This document shows, piece by piece, positions 1 through 10,924 of a stretch of DNA of 64,000 bases (positions are counted from its first letter, which is position 1; every line of letters starts with the position of its first letter). This stretch comes from Pelobates cultripes (Eukaryota > Chordata > Amphibia > Anura > Pelobatidae): positions 119,530,150 to 119,594,149 of the forward strand of contig OW240915.1 of the NCBI GenBank assembly GCA_933207985.1, in the 5' to 3' direction. The position numbers were made by a program, and so were the translations under genes. Under the pieces are notes generated by a model. It made no database searches. It was not told where the DNA came from and saw only the letters and a program-made list of their open reading frames with translations.

Positions 1-515
1 GATGTTGAATCTTCTTAATTTCTTCTTGTCTTCAGTTGATTAATAATATACGTCTTTTGTATATATAGTCTTGGGCCAAATTTGCTCGCCACATTAATAT
101 ATGTCTATATTAATGAAAAGTACTAATACGCAATCTGACTTACGGTTTCTTCAGGTTTATTTTTAGTTACTGATACATAATAAAACAACAAAGGATGTTA
201 CATGATAATGGACATTCAACAGCAGATGGTAATTACTGGACTTCTGATGGGAGAGTTACATCTTTTACAGGAAAGAGAGCCAAGAGCCAAGAGAGAGCCA
301 AGAGCCAAGAGACCTCGTGTCTCTTTGTTCAGTTACTATATAGAAGTGCCATTATGATGTCAGACTATAACTCTAGCCATATAAGGAGAAGACCCCCAAA
401 TCCACATTCCAGAGCTCTCGAACAAAGACAGTCTTGTGACTTATACCATCTGTTACTTATGTCAATCCACACATCCATATATAATCAATAGAAACATAGA
501 ATATGCAATATTCTA
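1..515. other. AT-rich sequence, nothing recognised
   Basis: No coding similarity, terminal repeats or RNA gene seen. It contains a short direct repeat of the type agagccaag around 275-310. Confidence 0.5.
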
Positions 516-1222
516 CACACCAACCAACACTCAGGTACTAACCCACACTCAGAATCACTCACTCACCCACACTCACCCTCAGTCTGTCACTCACCCTCAG
601 TCACCCGCCCACACACACACACCCAGTCAGTGACCCACACTCAGTCACCCGACCACACACTCACCCACAGTCACCCACACTCTCAGTCACTCACACACCC
701 AGTCAGTGACCCACACTCAGTCACCCGACCACACATTCACCCACAGTCACCCACACTCTCAGTCACTCACACCTCAGTCAGTGACCCACACTCTCAGTGA
801 CCCACACTCTCAGTCACCCACCCACCAATCCACACTCAGTTACCTGCCCACCCACACTCTGCAAACTGCCCATCCACACTAAGTCATCCGCCCACACTCA
901 CAATCACTCACTCACCCACCAATCCACACTCAGCCATCTGCCCGCCCACACTCACAATCACTCGCTCACCCACCAATCCACACGGTCACCTGCCCACATG
1001 CACACTGCCATCCGCCCATCCACACTTAGCCATCCGCCCACACTCACAATCACTCACTCCCCAACCCACACTCACAATCACTCACCCACTCACCATCACT
1101 CACCCACTCACAATCACTCACACACACTCAGTCACCCACACTCAGTCACACACTCACTCACTTACCCACACTCAGTCAGTGACCCACACTCAGTCACCCA
1201 CCCACACTCACAATCACAATGA
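516..1222. repeat. CACTCA-type minisatellite
   Basis: Degenerate tandem array of cacccacactcagtcac-like units. Open frames across it translate into low-complexity His/Thr/Ser/Pro repeats and are a by-product of the repeat, not genes. Confidence 0.9.
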
Positions 1223-2109
1223 TACAATTATCTCAACACAATAGACTAACTTAATTATCACAGACAGGAAAATACAGTATTATAAAACATATCACAGGGA
1301 CCCCAAAACATGCAATAACCCTATTAAAAATATATACCGTTCAGTAGTTTGGAAGATACGGTTTAATGCAAATTCCGCAGAACATATACATGCTATATGA
1401 AAAATATGATGTCTTTGTGCACCAAATACTGGCAAGATGGCACCGTGTAGAAAAGTCAAAACAGTGTCTGTGAGTTAAAATGGCCGCCATCCATTGTTCT
1501 CACCATGTGCTTCATCCATTTTTCTCACCATGTGCCTCTGATACATGAAATGGTGGCCACCCAGTAACTCTTAAAGAGCCAGCAGCAGCATAATAAAATA
1601 CAGTATGCCCAAATCAGTTCCTTAAAGGGCAATACATCCCAGGGCCATAGTCGCAGGGCAGGAGGCTGGCAAACAGGCCCCTCCAAAAACCAGTGGCGAG
1701 GTCACTTTCGCCACACTTGTGTCATGATTACTAATAGGCAATCTCACCTGCAGTCACTTCCGTGTTTCTGCCGATCAGCCCCGCCCATGTGTCTGATGTC
1801 ACATGCTCCAATTATAAAAGGAAGCTGCTGGTACTTCAAAATTGCTCAGTCAATTTGTTACAATTTGTTACCAAGTGCCGTCTGAGCTACCTGTGAGATC
1901 AAGCTGTGTAACGAACCTTTGAACTTCCAATATGACCTTGCTGAAATCTATACTATATGAGTTATTCTTTCAAATTGAATTTCTGTTGAAATTTGTTCTA
2001 ATCTATCAAGACCTAATTAATAAAACACCTGTTTTATTTATCCTTAAAGTGCCAGCACATTTTTATTTTAAATCTGCAATTGAGTTCCAGCAAACTTTAC
2101 TTCCTAAGT
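1223..2109 (+). other. Unassigned sequence with LTR-like promoter and poly(A) signals
   Basis: A tgtcatgat start at about 1722 is followed by a TATA-like tataaaag near 1816 and an aataaa near 2020, a layout like an LTR or a small Pol II unit. No matching partner copy is seen in the window, so this is a weak call. The right end is cut by the Penelope insertion at 2124. Confidence 0.25.
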
Positions 2110-2123
2110 ATTACACCTGTAGT

Positions 2124-2590
2124 AATACAAAACAAAACAAAATGAGGTTGCGCCTAAAATATACAATAAAACATATAAAAATTGTATATAATAAATAGTA
2201 TAAAATAATAAAATTTAATATAAAATATAAATGAATTGTAAAACAAATAGTTGGCAATAGTCCAAAACACTTATCATAAGTCCGTAATGGTAGATGCCAC
2301 GTATAAGAACAGGGATTCTGAGACGTAGAGTGGAGTGTGTCTTCACAGTAGTGTGCTTGAAATCCAATAGAACATATGTGGAGAGAAGACAAAAGGGAAC
2401 TCCAATGGCACAGTATATAGATGAATAAAATAGTAGGTAAAATAACAGTAATCTTACTCACACTTTTCAGAGCTAAGACCTAGCTCTGATATAGCGCACA
2501 TGAAGTGGAATGATCCCCACTCAAGGATATGCGGAGTAATTTGATTGACGAGTATCTGGCTCAGATTAGGTGTCCGAGTTGGTGTTATTC
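2124..2590 (-). repeat. Left inverted arm of the Penelope element
   Basis: Reverse complement of 5030-5496 with only scattered substitutions. It begins directly after the TSD. An open frame across it is a shadow of AT-rich sequence. Confidence 0.9.
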
Positions 2591-2679
2591 AGACCAACAA
2601 ATAGATTTTATTATCCAGGGCATAAATATTATTTAAAAAAATAACTATTTTTGTAATTTAGATTCTTTTTATGTACAAA

Positions 2680-3464
2680 ACAGGGTACAGCTATGGGGAC
2701 CAGGTTTGCACCAAGCTATGCAAATCTCTTTATGGCAGATTGGGAAGCCACTGCCATTCTAGGAGTGCATGGCTGGCAGACATTTTAGATACATAGACGA
2801 TTTGTTTTTTATCTGGGATGGCCCAGAAGACTCTCTTAATCAGTTTTTACAATATTTAAATCACAATGACAAAGGTATTATTTTAACTTGGGATTTTAGC
2901 AAATCCTCTATCCACTTTTTAGACTTAGAAATTTTTATCCAAAATGAAAGAATTCAAACTAAAACTTTTTGTAAAAAAGTGTGTACCAACAATGTTTTAG
3001 ATGTCTCCAGTTGCCACTATAAGCCCTGGCTTCAAGGGATACCAAAAAGTCAGTTTCTTCATCTACGGAGAAACTGTTCCCTTATACAAGATTTTGAGGA
3101 ACAGCCCCAATTATTATCTAATACATTTTCCCAAAAGAACTACCCCAGAAACAGTCTAGACAAAACATTAAAATACATCAGTACAGTAAACAGATCTGAT
3201 TTATTAGAGTATAAGACCACAAAAGACACAAAAACCGCTCCTATATTGCCAATTATTTTTTACTTCAATAACAAAAGCAATGTTATGAAGAAGATAATAA
3301 AAAAACATTGGCATATATTAAAACAAGATGATACTTTGGCTGGAATTATTCACGATAATCCACACGTGATATTTAGAGGAGCATCCAGCTTTAAGTCTAT
3401 TCTTACAAGTAATTACACTAAATATAAGCAAAGCACTTTATCCCCTAGTCCTTCTACTTTTTAA
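2680..3464 (+). pseudogene. Penelope reverse transcriptase, C-terminal part, frameshifted
   Basis: The segment encodes the Penelope motif GTAMGTRFAPSYANLFM near 2688-2740 in one frame. About 30 codons later the catalytic block YIDDLFFIW appears in another frame (2787-2815), so an indel lies near 2765. The remaining frame runs through the palm, thumb and connector to a TAA at 3462. The fingers and the first catalytic aspartate are absent because of 5' truncation. The family copies element RNA at a nicked target. This copy cannot make active enzyme. Confidence 0.8.
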
Positions 3465-3929
3465 AATAAACCCAGCGTTTTTTTTAAATGTAATAGATGT
3501 ATTGTCTGTAAGCGTACCAGTGATACCATTAAATCTAAAACCACATCATTTACATCAGCAATTACACAGAAAACATATCAAATAAAACATTTTATCCATT
3601 GTAATACAAAAAACTTAATTTATCTTCTGGAGTGTCCCTGTGGGCTTCAATATGTGGGTATGACCACGAGGGATTTAAAAACAAGGTTAGCTGAACACTG
3701 TAGAAATATTTTAAAAGGTTACGAGAATCATTCAGTCTCAAAACATTTTCTACAACATGGAAAGAATCCAAAATACCTTAAGTGTATCGGTATAGACACT
3801 TGCAATATTCCATGGAGAGGAGGAGATATTAAAAAGGTTTTAGGAAAAAAAGAAATGGAATGGGCATACAACCTAAAAACCCTTGCTCCTATAGGGTTAA
3901 ACATTGACTTTGATCTTTTAAATTTTTAA
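3465..3929 (+). pseudogene. Penelope GIY-YIG endonuclease with CxxC finger
   Basis: It lies in the same frame as the RT segment and is separated from it by a single in-frame stop at 3462-3464. FKCNRCIVCK near 3487-3516 is the cysteine finger found just before the nuclease in Penelope proteins. The GIY-YIG core reads LIYLLECPCGLQYVGMT, followed by the conserved TRLAEH helix. The frame ends at 3929. The domain nicks target DNA to prime reverse transcription. Apart from the upstream stop it looks intact. Confidence 0.85.
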
Positions 3930-5029
3930 TAACAATCATAAAACTCCTTTATAACAAATAATTATTTTTTACTTTCCATATTCTTGTTTTTACTTTAATC
4001 CTTAAAATTCCCCTTACCATTTTATTCTTTATTTTACTCTCTGCTTATACATAACAAATATGCCTATATATCTCCTATGTGCATTCTGATTATTATCCTT
4101 TTTATTATATACTCTTATCATATAAATAGATTATTTTACTCTGTATACAGTATTTTATTTTAATTTATTGTACTTCATTTTATGTAAAAATCCTTATCTT
4201 ACTTATGTATAAAATTATTTTAAATATCCTAATCAAAAAAGTTAAGTCAATATGGGTGCCCATTCCGGGCTTTGAACTTGTGTATGGCTGTCTGCTTGCT
4301 TATGCAGGCAGACAGCATGCTGCCCGAGCCATCCCCATTGCTGTCTGCCTGTTTGTGCAGACAGCTAATCTGATCCTTTTCTGATCAGACTAAACGGCCC
4401 TCCCACCTCCTGTTGACACACGCGTTCCACCTAGACGGAACGCATGCGTTCCACGGCGCGATCACGTGACACGGAAGTGCTTTTGGCCGCACGTCACGTG
4501 ATCATTTTAAAACATGTATTTTTTAGCTATCTAAACCCTCGTTTTACAATTCTAACTAACGTACCTACCTCATAAGATCTATCCTTATAATAATTTATGT
4601 TTTATTCAGTATTTTTATTTGCATTTTTATATTATGTTATTGATGACGTCATTTTGGCAGGATTTTCAAAATTCCAAACAGTATTGTACCTTATATAAAC
4701 CATTGTATGTCAGGTGTGTCCCTCTTTTTTACTATTATCTACTTGAAGAAGCCCTTGAGGCGAAACGCGTTTAGATATAATTTTTATTAATTTATAATAA
4801 AGAAATTATTTTTGGCATAAAATACTTTATAGCCATTTTCTTTATTCTTTTTCATCTGACTATACATATACTGCCTATCTGACGAGAAGCCTAAAGAATC
4901 CTTAGGTGGGGATTATACCACCCAAACGCTTACATGCTCTACATATTGTGAGTAGTATATTATATACTTTTTACACCTTTTAACTACTATACAGAGAGCA
5001 CTATATATTTTATTTCTCTTTCCTGGGTC
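3930..5029 (+). other. Penelope 3' untranslated region
   Basis: AT-rich non-coding part of the Penelope element with a short CpG-rich stretch around 4420-4500. It holds the hammerhead-like motif listed separately. Confidence 0.7.
4742..4776 (+). ncRNA. Hammerhead-like ribozyme motif in a Penelope element
   Basis: The order is box I-like ttgaaga, a short GCC/GGC stem with loop cttga, box II gaaac and the tail gcgttt. Penelope pseudo-LTRs are known to carry minimal hammerhead motifs with this layout. Box I departs from CUGANGA at its first base, so cleavage activity is doubtful. Confidence 0.55.
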
Positions 5030-5496
5030 GAATAACACCAACTCGGAAGCCTAATCTGAGTCAGATACTCGTCAATCAAATTACTCCGCATATCCTTGAG
5101 TGGGGATCATTCCACTTCACGTGCGCTATATCAGAGCTAGGTCTTAGCTCTGAAAAGTGTGAGTAAGATTATTGTTATTTTACATACTATTTTATTCATC
5201 TATATACTGTGCCATTGGAGTTCCCTTTTGTCTTCTCTCCACATATGTTCTATTGGATTTCAAGCACACTACTGTGAAGACACACTCCACTCTACGTCTC
5301 AGAAACCCTGATCTTATACGTGGCATCTACCATTACGGACTTATGATAAGTGTTTTGGACTATTGCCAACTATTTATTTTACAATTCATTTATATTTTAT
5401 ATTAAATTTTATTATTTTATACTATTTATTATATACAATTTTTATATGTTTTATTGTATATTTTAGGCGCAACCTCATTTTGTTTTGTTTTGTATT
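5030..5496 (+). repeat. Right arm of the Penelope element (pseudo-LTR copy)
   Basis: Pairs with 2124-2590 in inverted orientation over the same 467-bp length. A small open frame at 5172-5405 lies inside the arm and has no recognisable domain. Confidence 0.9.
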
Positions 5497-5616
5497 TCTT
5501 CTTACCATTAGGGGATTATAGGGGACTCCCCTTTGAGGTTTGCAGCCTTTCTACTATTATTATTTCCTTGTGTGGCAGCCTAGCGCTGATTTCTCTCTTT
5601 CCATTACACCTGTAGT

Positions 5617-6587
5617 GTCTGCTTTCACAAACTTAAGGCCTTTGTTGGGTTATTTGAACAGTAAAACTGCTACAATGCCATAAAATTAGACATAGGACCA
5701 TCAAATTCATCTATGAAAATTCTAACTAGACAAACTGAAATAGCTTGGTCTCTTATATGGCATTGTAGCTTCACAGAATAGTGGCAAAGGCATACAATGT
5801 GGGTATCATTGTACTCAGCAGATGTAGCTGAATACAATATGGCATTTTGTACATGAATAGCATACACCAGCTTTACGAAATACACATTAAAAAAATCTTG
5901 TTATGTGTGTGTGTAAAAAAAAAACCCCACAATTTCACAACAATATTTAGCAGAGATTAGTGGTAAAATGGCTACGTAAAAAGTGTAAATTTTTTTTTAG
6001 GTAAATAGCCTGTGATGTGTACTTTATATAAATATATACTTTTGTGTGGCAATTTTGTTTTCTGTAATGTCTACTAAACTTACAAGACAAACAAACCAAC
6101 TTCTAAATTTGTTTCACATTTAAATTTTATTTTAGTCTTTGTATTTTGTGACCTGTAACTTTAAAAAAAAAAAAAAAAAACTGAAATCAGGACACAAATT
6201 AATTTATTTTTAATTAGTTTTAATAAACTGGATATCATATATAACATGTTATTATTGCCAAAACTGTAAATAAAAAGTGTATATTTTTCCCCATTAATTG
6301 CATTTTAAAAAAATAATAAATGACAATGTATATTGTATATGTCACGTCAAATTAAAGCCTAGTTTGCCCTCTAAAAAAACAGTATTTAAAATGTGTTGGT
6401 ACAATAAATGAAAGAGATGCAAATTGTGGTTGAACTCAAACAGCAAAAATGTCATCTTTTTATTGATCAGCCAACACCAGCGCTGTTCCACTTCAGACAA
6501 TATAGTGTAGGGAAATAATGTTTTCACTTCAAAACAAATATTTGTAACAATATTCAGTAACTGTAAAGATTTTAACACACCAATGTC
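5617..6587. other. AT-rich sequence; left part unassigned, right part decayed Ngaro 3' sequence
   Basis: 5617-6341 shows nothing recognisable beyond short poly(A) runs near 5919 and 6163. The minus-strand SGNH hydrolase remnant enters from 6342 and is listed separately. Confidence 0.5.
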
Positions 6588-6595
6588 ATTACCAC
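6342..6595 (-). pseudogene. SGNH hydrolase of the Ngaro-type element, part 2
   Basis: This is the distal half of the hydrolase. Its frame opens with the catalytic block III residues GGND at the edge of the hAT insertion, then reads IGVLKSLQLLNIVTNICFEV and SEVEQRW, which resemble SGNH domains of vertebrate Ngaro elements. The proximal half is at 9435-9897. The hAT element lies exactly inside the GGN codons and its 8-bp duplication attaccac repeats them. The terminal block with the Asp-His pair is not recognisable and the frame ends at 6342. Confidence 0.75.
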
Positions 6596-6879
6596 TAGAG
6601 TTGAGCGAACCTATAAAGTTCGGTTTCGTACCAAATATTACGGTGTTTGGACCCTGGACCCGACACGGACATATCACTGTATGTTCGGGTTGGAGTTTGG
6701 TGTTCGGTGATTTAATGGCGCATTTTCAAAGTCTGCAGGGCTACTAATGGCATGGCTATGATTGGCCAGTGCAGCATATAAGCTGGAGTCGCGTAGCGCC
6801 TCACGCACATAAGGTCTTATTAGTGTAGGGAGAGGATGCTGCAGCTGTGAGGGACAGCTTAGGAAATAATTCTGCAAAC

Positions 6880-7385
6880 TAGTACATTAGTGGGGTGCCC
6901 TTCATATCTGAGAGTCAAATAGAAGCTTCAAATACTGCGGTTACATCAGAGTTTTAAAAAGTCGATTTTTTTTTGGGTGCTAAATAGTAGATTAGTGGGA
7001 TAGTACATTAGTGGGGTGCACTTCAAATCTGAGAGTCAAATAGAAGCATCTAATAGTGTGCTTACAGCGCAGTGGTAAACATTCTGATTTTCTGGGTGCT
7101 AATCTGCTAAATAGTACATTTTAGGGCCTGCTCTTCATATCTGAGAGTCAAATAGAAGCGTCTAGTAGTGTGCTTAAGGCACAGTGGTAAACATTCTAAT
7201 TGTTTTGCTGCTAATCTGCTAAATAGTACATTTTGGGGCGTGCACTTCATATCTGAGAGTCAAATCGAAGCATCTAGTAGTGCGGTTACAGCTCACTTGT
7301 AAACATTCTAATTGTTTTGCTGCTAATCTGCTAAATAGTACATTTTGGGGCCTGCTCTTCATTTCTGAGAGTCAAATCGAAGCGT
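6880..7385. repeat. Five tandem 112-121 bp units within the hAT element
   Basis: The core ctgagagtcaaat recurs at 6908, 7029, 7141, 7253 and 7365, giving periods of 121, 112, 112 and 112 bp. Subterminal arrays of this kind can hold transposase-binding sites. That role is inferred only. Confidence 0.85.
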
Positions 7386-7869
7386 AACATGCTGGAAAAA
7401 CACAGGTGTCAACTGCTGTGGCTGTCTGCAGTGTGCATACCGGCAAGGAGGGAAGGGTTGAGGAGTGGGTGGAAGATGATGTGGAGGATGATGAGGTCCT
7501 AGACCCCACTTGGAATCAAGGTCATGCGAGTGACGTGTGCAGTTTGGAAGAAGAGGCGCTGGTCGCACAGAGGAACCAGCACAGCATAAGAGGGAGCAGG
7601 GTGCTAAAGCGAAGCAGATGTCCCCTAGCGCTCGTCAGCATGTATTATCTTTAGAATTCCCCCAGTTATCCAAGTAACAGTTGAAGTGATAAAAAGAACC
7701 ATAACAGATTTAACGAGCCATTCGCAGTTTCACAGTCCGGTGACCGGGACCCAGACACTGTCTGGGCGGCGGTCGGACGACTGGGACCCAGTATGCCTGA
7801 TGTAGAAGTTAGGAGCCACAGTGTGGAATGGATTAGCAGGACTGATGCAGGGTAACCGCACTCCCCCTG

Positions 7870-8800
7870 GTGTTGAGCACCAGCGTTTGTGTGGCCACAT
7901 GTCATGACCCTGATGCAGCTTCAGTAAAAAGAGTACTGGATACCAGAAACCATCACCAGACTGAACTTGGAACATGGTGTGACATTCACTGTAGCGGCTC
8001 TGCGCGCTTTCGGCATTCGCACCCTGCTGCTGCTCGCCTGTCTGCGCTGCAGCGTAACTTTGGCCTTCCCGCTCCCTGCCTCATATGCGACGTGCCCACA
8101 AGGTGGAACTCCACCTTGCACATGCTGGAGAGACTGTTTGAGCAGCAGCAGGTGATAGTGGAGTTTCAGCTGCAGCACACATGGGTCAGTGGCTCTGCAC
8201 CAGACTTCCCTCCAATTGATCAGAGTTAAAGGATTTCAAGTGGACTCATTACAATTACAGGGCCTCTAAACAGTCCTGTTTTGTTATTTGTCGTCACTAC
8301 CTTCCCGCATCAGGAGTGGGTCATTTGCGCGCCTGCTACCTTCCTTGCATGTGGTAGCCGTCGGTCAGGATCCCTGTACGGAATCGAACCCTGATTCCCC
8401 ATTACCCATGGTCATCATGGTAGGCACAGTCAATGGCATTGAAAGTTGATATGGATTGACATACGAATGCGTCGTCACCTTCTCGTTGGGGAGTACATTG
8501 AAAAAGTGCTCAAGCATGACGAGCTGGGTGATCTCCTCCGGGAACTTGGCTTGATGGGAGTTTAGCCAGTTCTGGATGGCCCTTGTGATGCTACAGTGTA
8601 TACCCAGATATATCAGAGCTGCTGCAGAAAGTGCGGGCCGTCTGTGCGTGCTTTTGGCGTTCTCACCCTGCTGCTGCTCGCCTGTCTGCGCTGCAGTGTA
8701 ACTTCGGCCTTCCAGCTCACCGCCTCATGAGACTGTGCAAGCAGCAGCAGGCGATAGTGGAGTTTCAGATGCAGCACGCATGGGTCAGTCGCTCTGCGGA
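7870..8800 (+). pseudogene. hAT (ZBED-type) transposase remnants
   Basis: The frame at 7870-8229 contains DVPTRWNSTLHMLERL, the hallmark PTRWNST block of zinc-finger-BED hAT transposases, followed by a helical EFQLQHT stretch. A related segment recurs around 8641-8800 after an internal duplication. A fragment near 8470-8570 reads like EYIEKVLKHDELGDLLREL. The DDE catalytic core and dimerisation domain are not assembled in any open frame. A dead remnant. Confidence 0.65.
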
Positions 8801-9434
8801 ACAGTTTTTTTTTTTTTTTATATGTCCCAATATTTTGGGGGCTACCCCAATTAAAATTAAAAAAAAATAAAAATAAAAATCAGTGTTGGCTGCCTCATCC
8901 TTCTCCTCCGCCGCTGCTTCCACCTACATCGCCACGGTCACCGCATCCTCAACCTATGGGTCACTTAGTATAAACTATGTACACATTAGCAGAGTCTTGT
9001 GAAGGCCTTTTCTCCATGCATCAGGAGTTGAGCTCAGTTTGAACAATGAAAGAGAATACTCTGCACTCCAAACCTTTATCAAATGGATAATTCTGGTCAT
9101 CCTCCTGAAAGCCATGCTTTAGATTTTGATTTATGTTCTTCCAAAGCTAAAATCAAAGATTCCATCTAGTGCTATTTTATGGCTCCGCTGTATTTTTAAT
9201 TTTTAGGCATATTATGTTATTTTAAGTGATTTCCCTATCCACATTTGTTTACAGGGCACTTGTCCTACTCTTAGTTTTTTTAGAGGCATTTTTGTGCCCA
9301 AAAGTTTGGGTCCCCATTGACTTCAATGGGGTTCGGGGTCAAGTTCGGGGTCAAGTTCGAGCCCGAACCCGGACTTTTTTCAAAGTTCGGCCAAACCAGC
9401 CTGACCCGAGCATCCAGGTGTCCGTTCAACTCTA
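8801..9434. other. hAT element 3' part, non-coding
   Basis: Contains a T/A homopolymer stretch near 8804-8880 and the terminal inverted repeat at 9424-9434. No protein similarity seen. Confidence 0.5.
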
Positions 9435-9897
9435 ATTACCACCCATATGAATTATCAAAACATCTGGTGCAGGCCAATCTTCTGCACACTTCAATATGAG
9501 TTCCATTAACTTGTGAATACGCAAACCACCTACACCTTTACAGTATACTTCAACGTCCAAAAATAATACAAATCTCTGTGTAATACAGGCGCTTAGAGAA
9601 TAATATAATAAACAATCCAAAATATAGTGAGCAGCTCAACACACGTGTAGGTACCTCTAACCTTAACACAAAAACATGCAAAGGGAAAATGGAGCGTTAT
9701 GAGTGAGACAGAGTTGTCACAACTAACATACTAGCGCTCCACTGGGCTTTGTTAGTTGTGACAACTCTGTCTCACTCATAATACTTCAACGTCCTCTCGC
9801 TGGAAGTCCAAATTCAGTCCATACTTTCTTTCGCTTGCCCTCAACATGACCCGTTCTATAAATGAATGACCTATAACACAAACCTTTGTTACGGTAC
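9435..9897 (-). pseudogene. SGNH hydrolase of the Ngaro-type element, part 1
   Basis: On the minus strand the frame shows VCVIGHSFIERV (block I, GHSF in place of GDS). It then reads KGVGGLRIHKLMEL and PDVLIIHMGGN, entering block III. Two insertions break it: 223 bp at 9559-9781, flanked by tacttcaacgtcc repeats, and the hAT element beginning at 9434. The frame reads on across both only when each insertion and one repeat copy are ignored. Ngaro elements are known to carry a hydrolase next to the recombinase; its role in the element is not settled. Confidence 0.75.
9559..9781. mobile_element. Short insertion with 32-bp perfect inverted repeat
   Basis: It is flanked by 13-bp direct repeats tacttcaacgtcc (9546-9558 and 9782-9794), consistent with a target-site duplication. 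At one end it holds two perfect 32-nt inverted arms (9697-9728 and 9750-9781) around a 21-nt loop. No coding content. TSD length and asymmetry suggest a truncated non-LTR or Penelope-type insertion rather than a DNA transposon. Confidence 0.65.
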
Positions 9898-9938
9898 CTG
9901 AGAAAATAATAAGCATGTTAAGGAATGAAAGCAATACT

Positions 9939-10731
9939 TTAAATCATGTTATTCCTCACATATAACCTAAAACTGTTTGATTCCCATCTCCCAATTCTTT
10001 TTATAGCATCTGGCCCCAAACCCAAGTTTTCCACTTCGGTTGCTGCCCTGATTCTGAAGGAATGCATAGTAAATTTGCCTTTATAGCCAAGTTTTGTAAA
10101 ACATAACTGCAAGACCCTCTGAAATTGAAAGCGAATGGCTAAATAATCCTGCAGCGTTTCAACCAGGCAAACTCTGCCTTTCCTGATATATGCCAGGTGA
10201 ATCCATTTTCCTCTTCCCATTTGATCAGTTTTTGAAGATTGTAACCAGATACTGACATTTGCATCCTTTATCAGCATATAAACCAATCCTGACAGTTTGA
10301 ACCTACTGAAAGAGACCAACTCACTGAGGCTAAAGAAAATGCTGCTGCAAACAACTTAACTTTGAATTGTAAGTAACAAACAGTGTTTAAAACTTCCAGC
10401 AGATCTCCCAACACTGAATATGTGATAGGTCGCCTAACATCAGTGATCCTCAACTGCTTAAAATAAGCCGTAAGAAATATGTTATGCCTGCTAGTCGCCT
10501 GGAAATGGTGTTCTTTGATATACCCTTGTTGATACATTGAACTACAAACAAAAATGCAGTTTCAATATTTCCTCCTACTGGATCCACACATATTAGCTTA
10601 TGGAATCTCTGCCATTCCTTACATGCTGGTATGTACGCACTCCACGTGCCTTGCGCGATTGCCTTAATGAGAAATTGCCCGGCTCTTCCCATATTAATTG
10701 CCAAAGGGCAGGTCGGCAATTCCACGCTCAC
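9939..10731 (-). pseudogene. Ngaro-type tyrosine recombinase, frameshifted
   Basis: Three overlapping minus-strand frames join into one recombinase. The N-terminal SAM-like core (AIAQGTWSAYIPACKEWQRF) lies near 10640-10680. The middle part DVRRPITYSVLGDLLEVL lies near 10390-10450. The catalytic C-terminus HSFRIRAATE, IGRW and RLYVR lies near 9955-10060. The box II histidine and arginine and the tyrosine are present. The segment that should carry the first catalytic arginine looks deleted near 10300-10340, where the frame also shifts. The enzyme family integrates circular element DNA. This copy is inactive. Confidence 0.8.
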
Positions 10732-10733
10732 CT

Positions 10734-10924
10734 CTTATGCGTCCGGCACTAAGCTCCTGACAGTGTTGAGCTGAAAATGAGAAATAGCATCAGCTACCAC
10801 ATTCTCATTACCTGGAATATGTACAACTTTCAACCAAATATTATGCTTTAAACATAATAACACTAGATTTCACAACAAATTAATCACATAGCAACATTTA
10901 GCATGCATGGAATTAATGACCTGT
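10734..10924 (-). pseudogene. Ngaro-type RNase H C-terminus
   Basis: The minus-strand frame reads INSMHAKCCYVINLL, then KVVHIPGNENVVADAISH, the end of a DIRS/Ngaro RNase H, and stops at 10734 just before the recombinase frame. Upstream it is cut by repeat sequence starting near 10925, so the catalytic core is missing here. The gene order RT-RNase H-recombinase-hydrolase fits Ngaro. Confidence 0.7.

Larger units (their letters stand above)
2124..5602 (+). mobile_element. Penelope-like element with inverted arms and TSD
   Basis: The insertion lies between two exact copies of attacacctgtagt (2110-2123 and 5603-5616), a 14-bp target-site duplication. Inside are a 467-bp inverted arm at each side (2124-2590 and 5030-5496), a partial reverse transcriptase, a CxxC finger plus GIY-YIG endonuclease, a hammerhead-like motif and 106 bp of extra 3' sequence (5497-5602). 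An inverted, 5'-truncated pseudo-LTR is the known outcome of Penelope retrotransposition. The RT N-terminal half is missing, so this copy is 5' truncated and dead. Confidence 0.85.
6596..9434. mobile_element. hAT DNA transposon, decayed
   Basis: The ends are inverted: tagagttgagcgaacc at 6596 against cgttcaactcta ending at 9434. Exact 8-bp duplications attaccac flank it at 6588-6595 and 9435-9442, as expected for hAT. It sits inside the minus-strand SGNH hydrolase gene. Inside are five subterminal tandem units, transposase remnants and an internal direct duplication (about 8003-8200 against 8641-8800). Confidence 0.9.

Noticed and set aside
797..1222. 141-codon His/Thr/Ser/Pro frame
   Set aside because: CACTCA minisatellite.
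1722..2109. Confident LTR call
   Set aside because: Has TATA-like and poly(A) signals but no partner LTR, PBS or TSD.
6880..7385. CRISPR-like even spacing of a repeat
   Set aside because: Units are contiguous 112-121 bp tandem copies without unique spacers, inside a eukaryotic hAT element.
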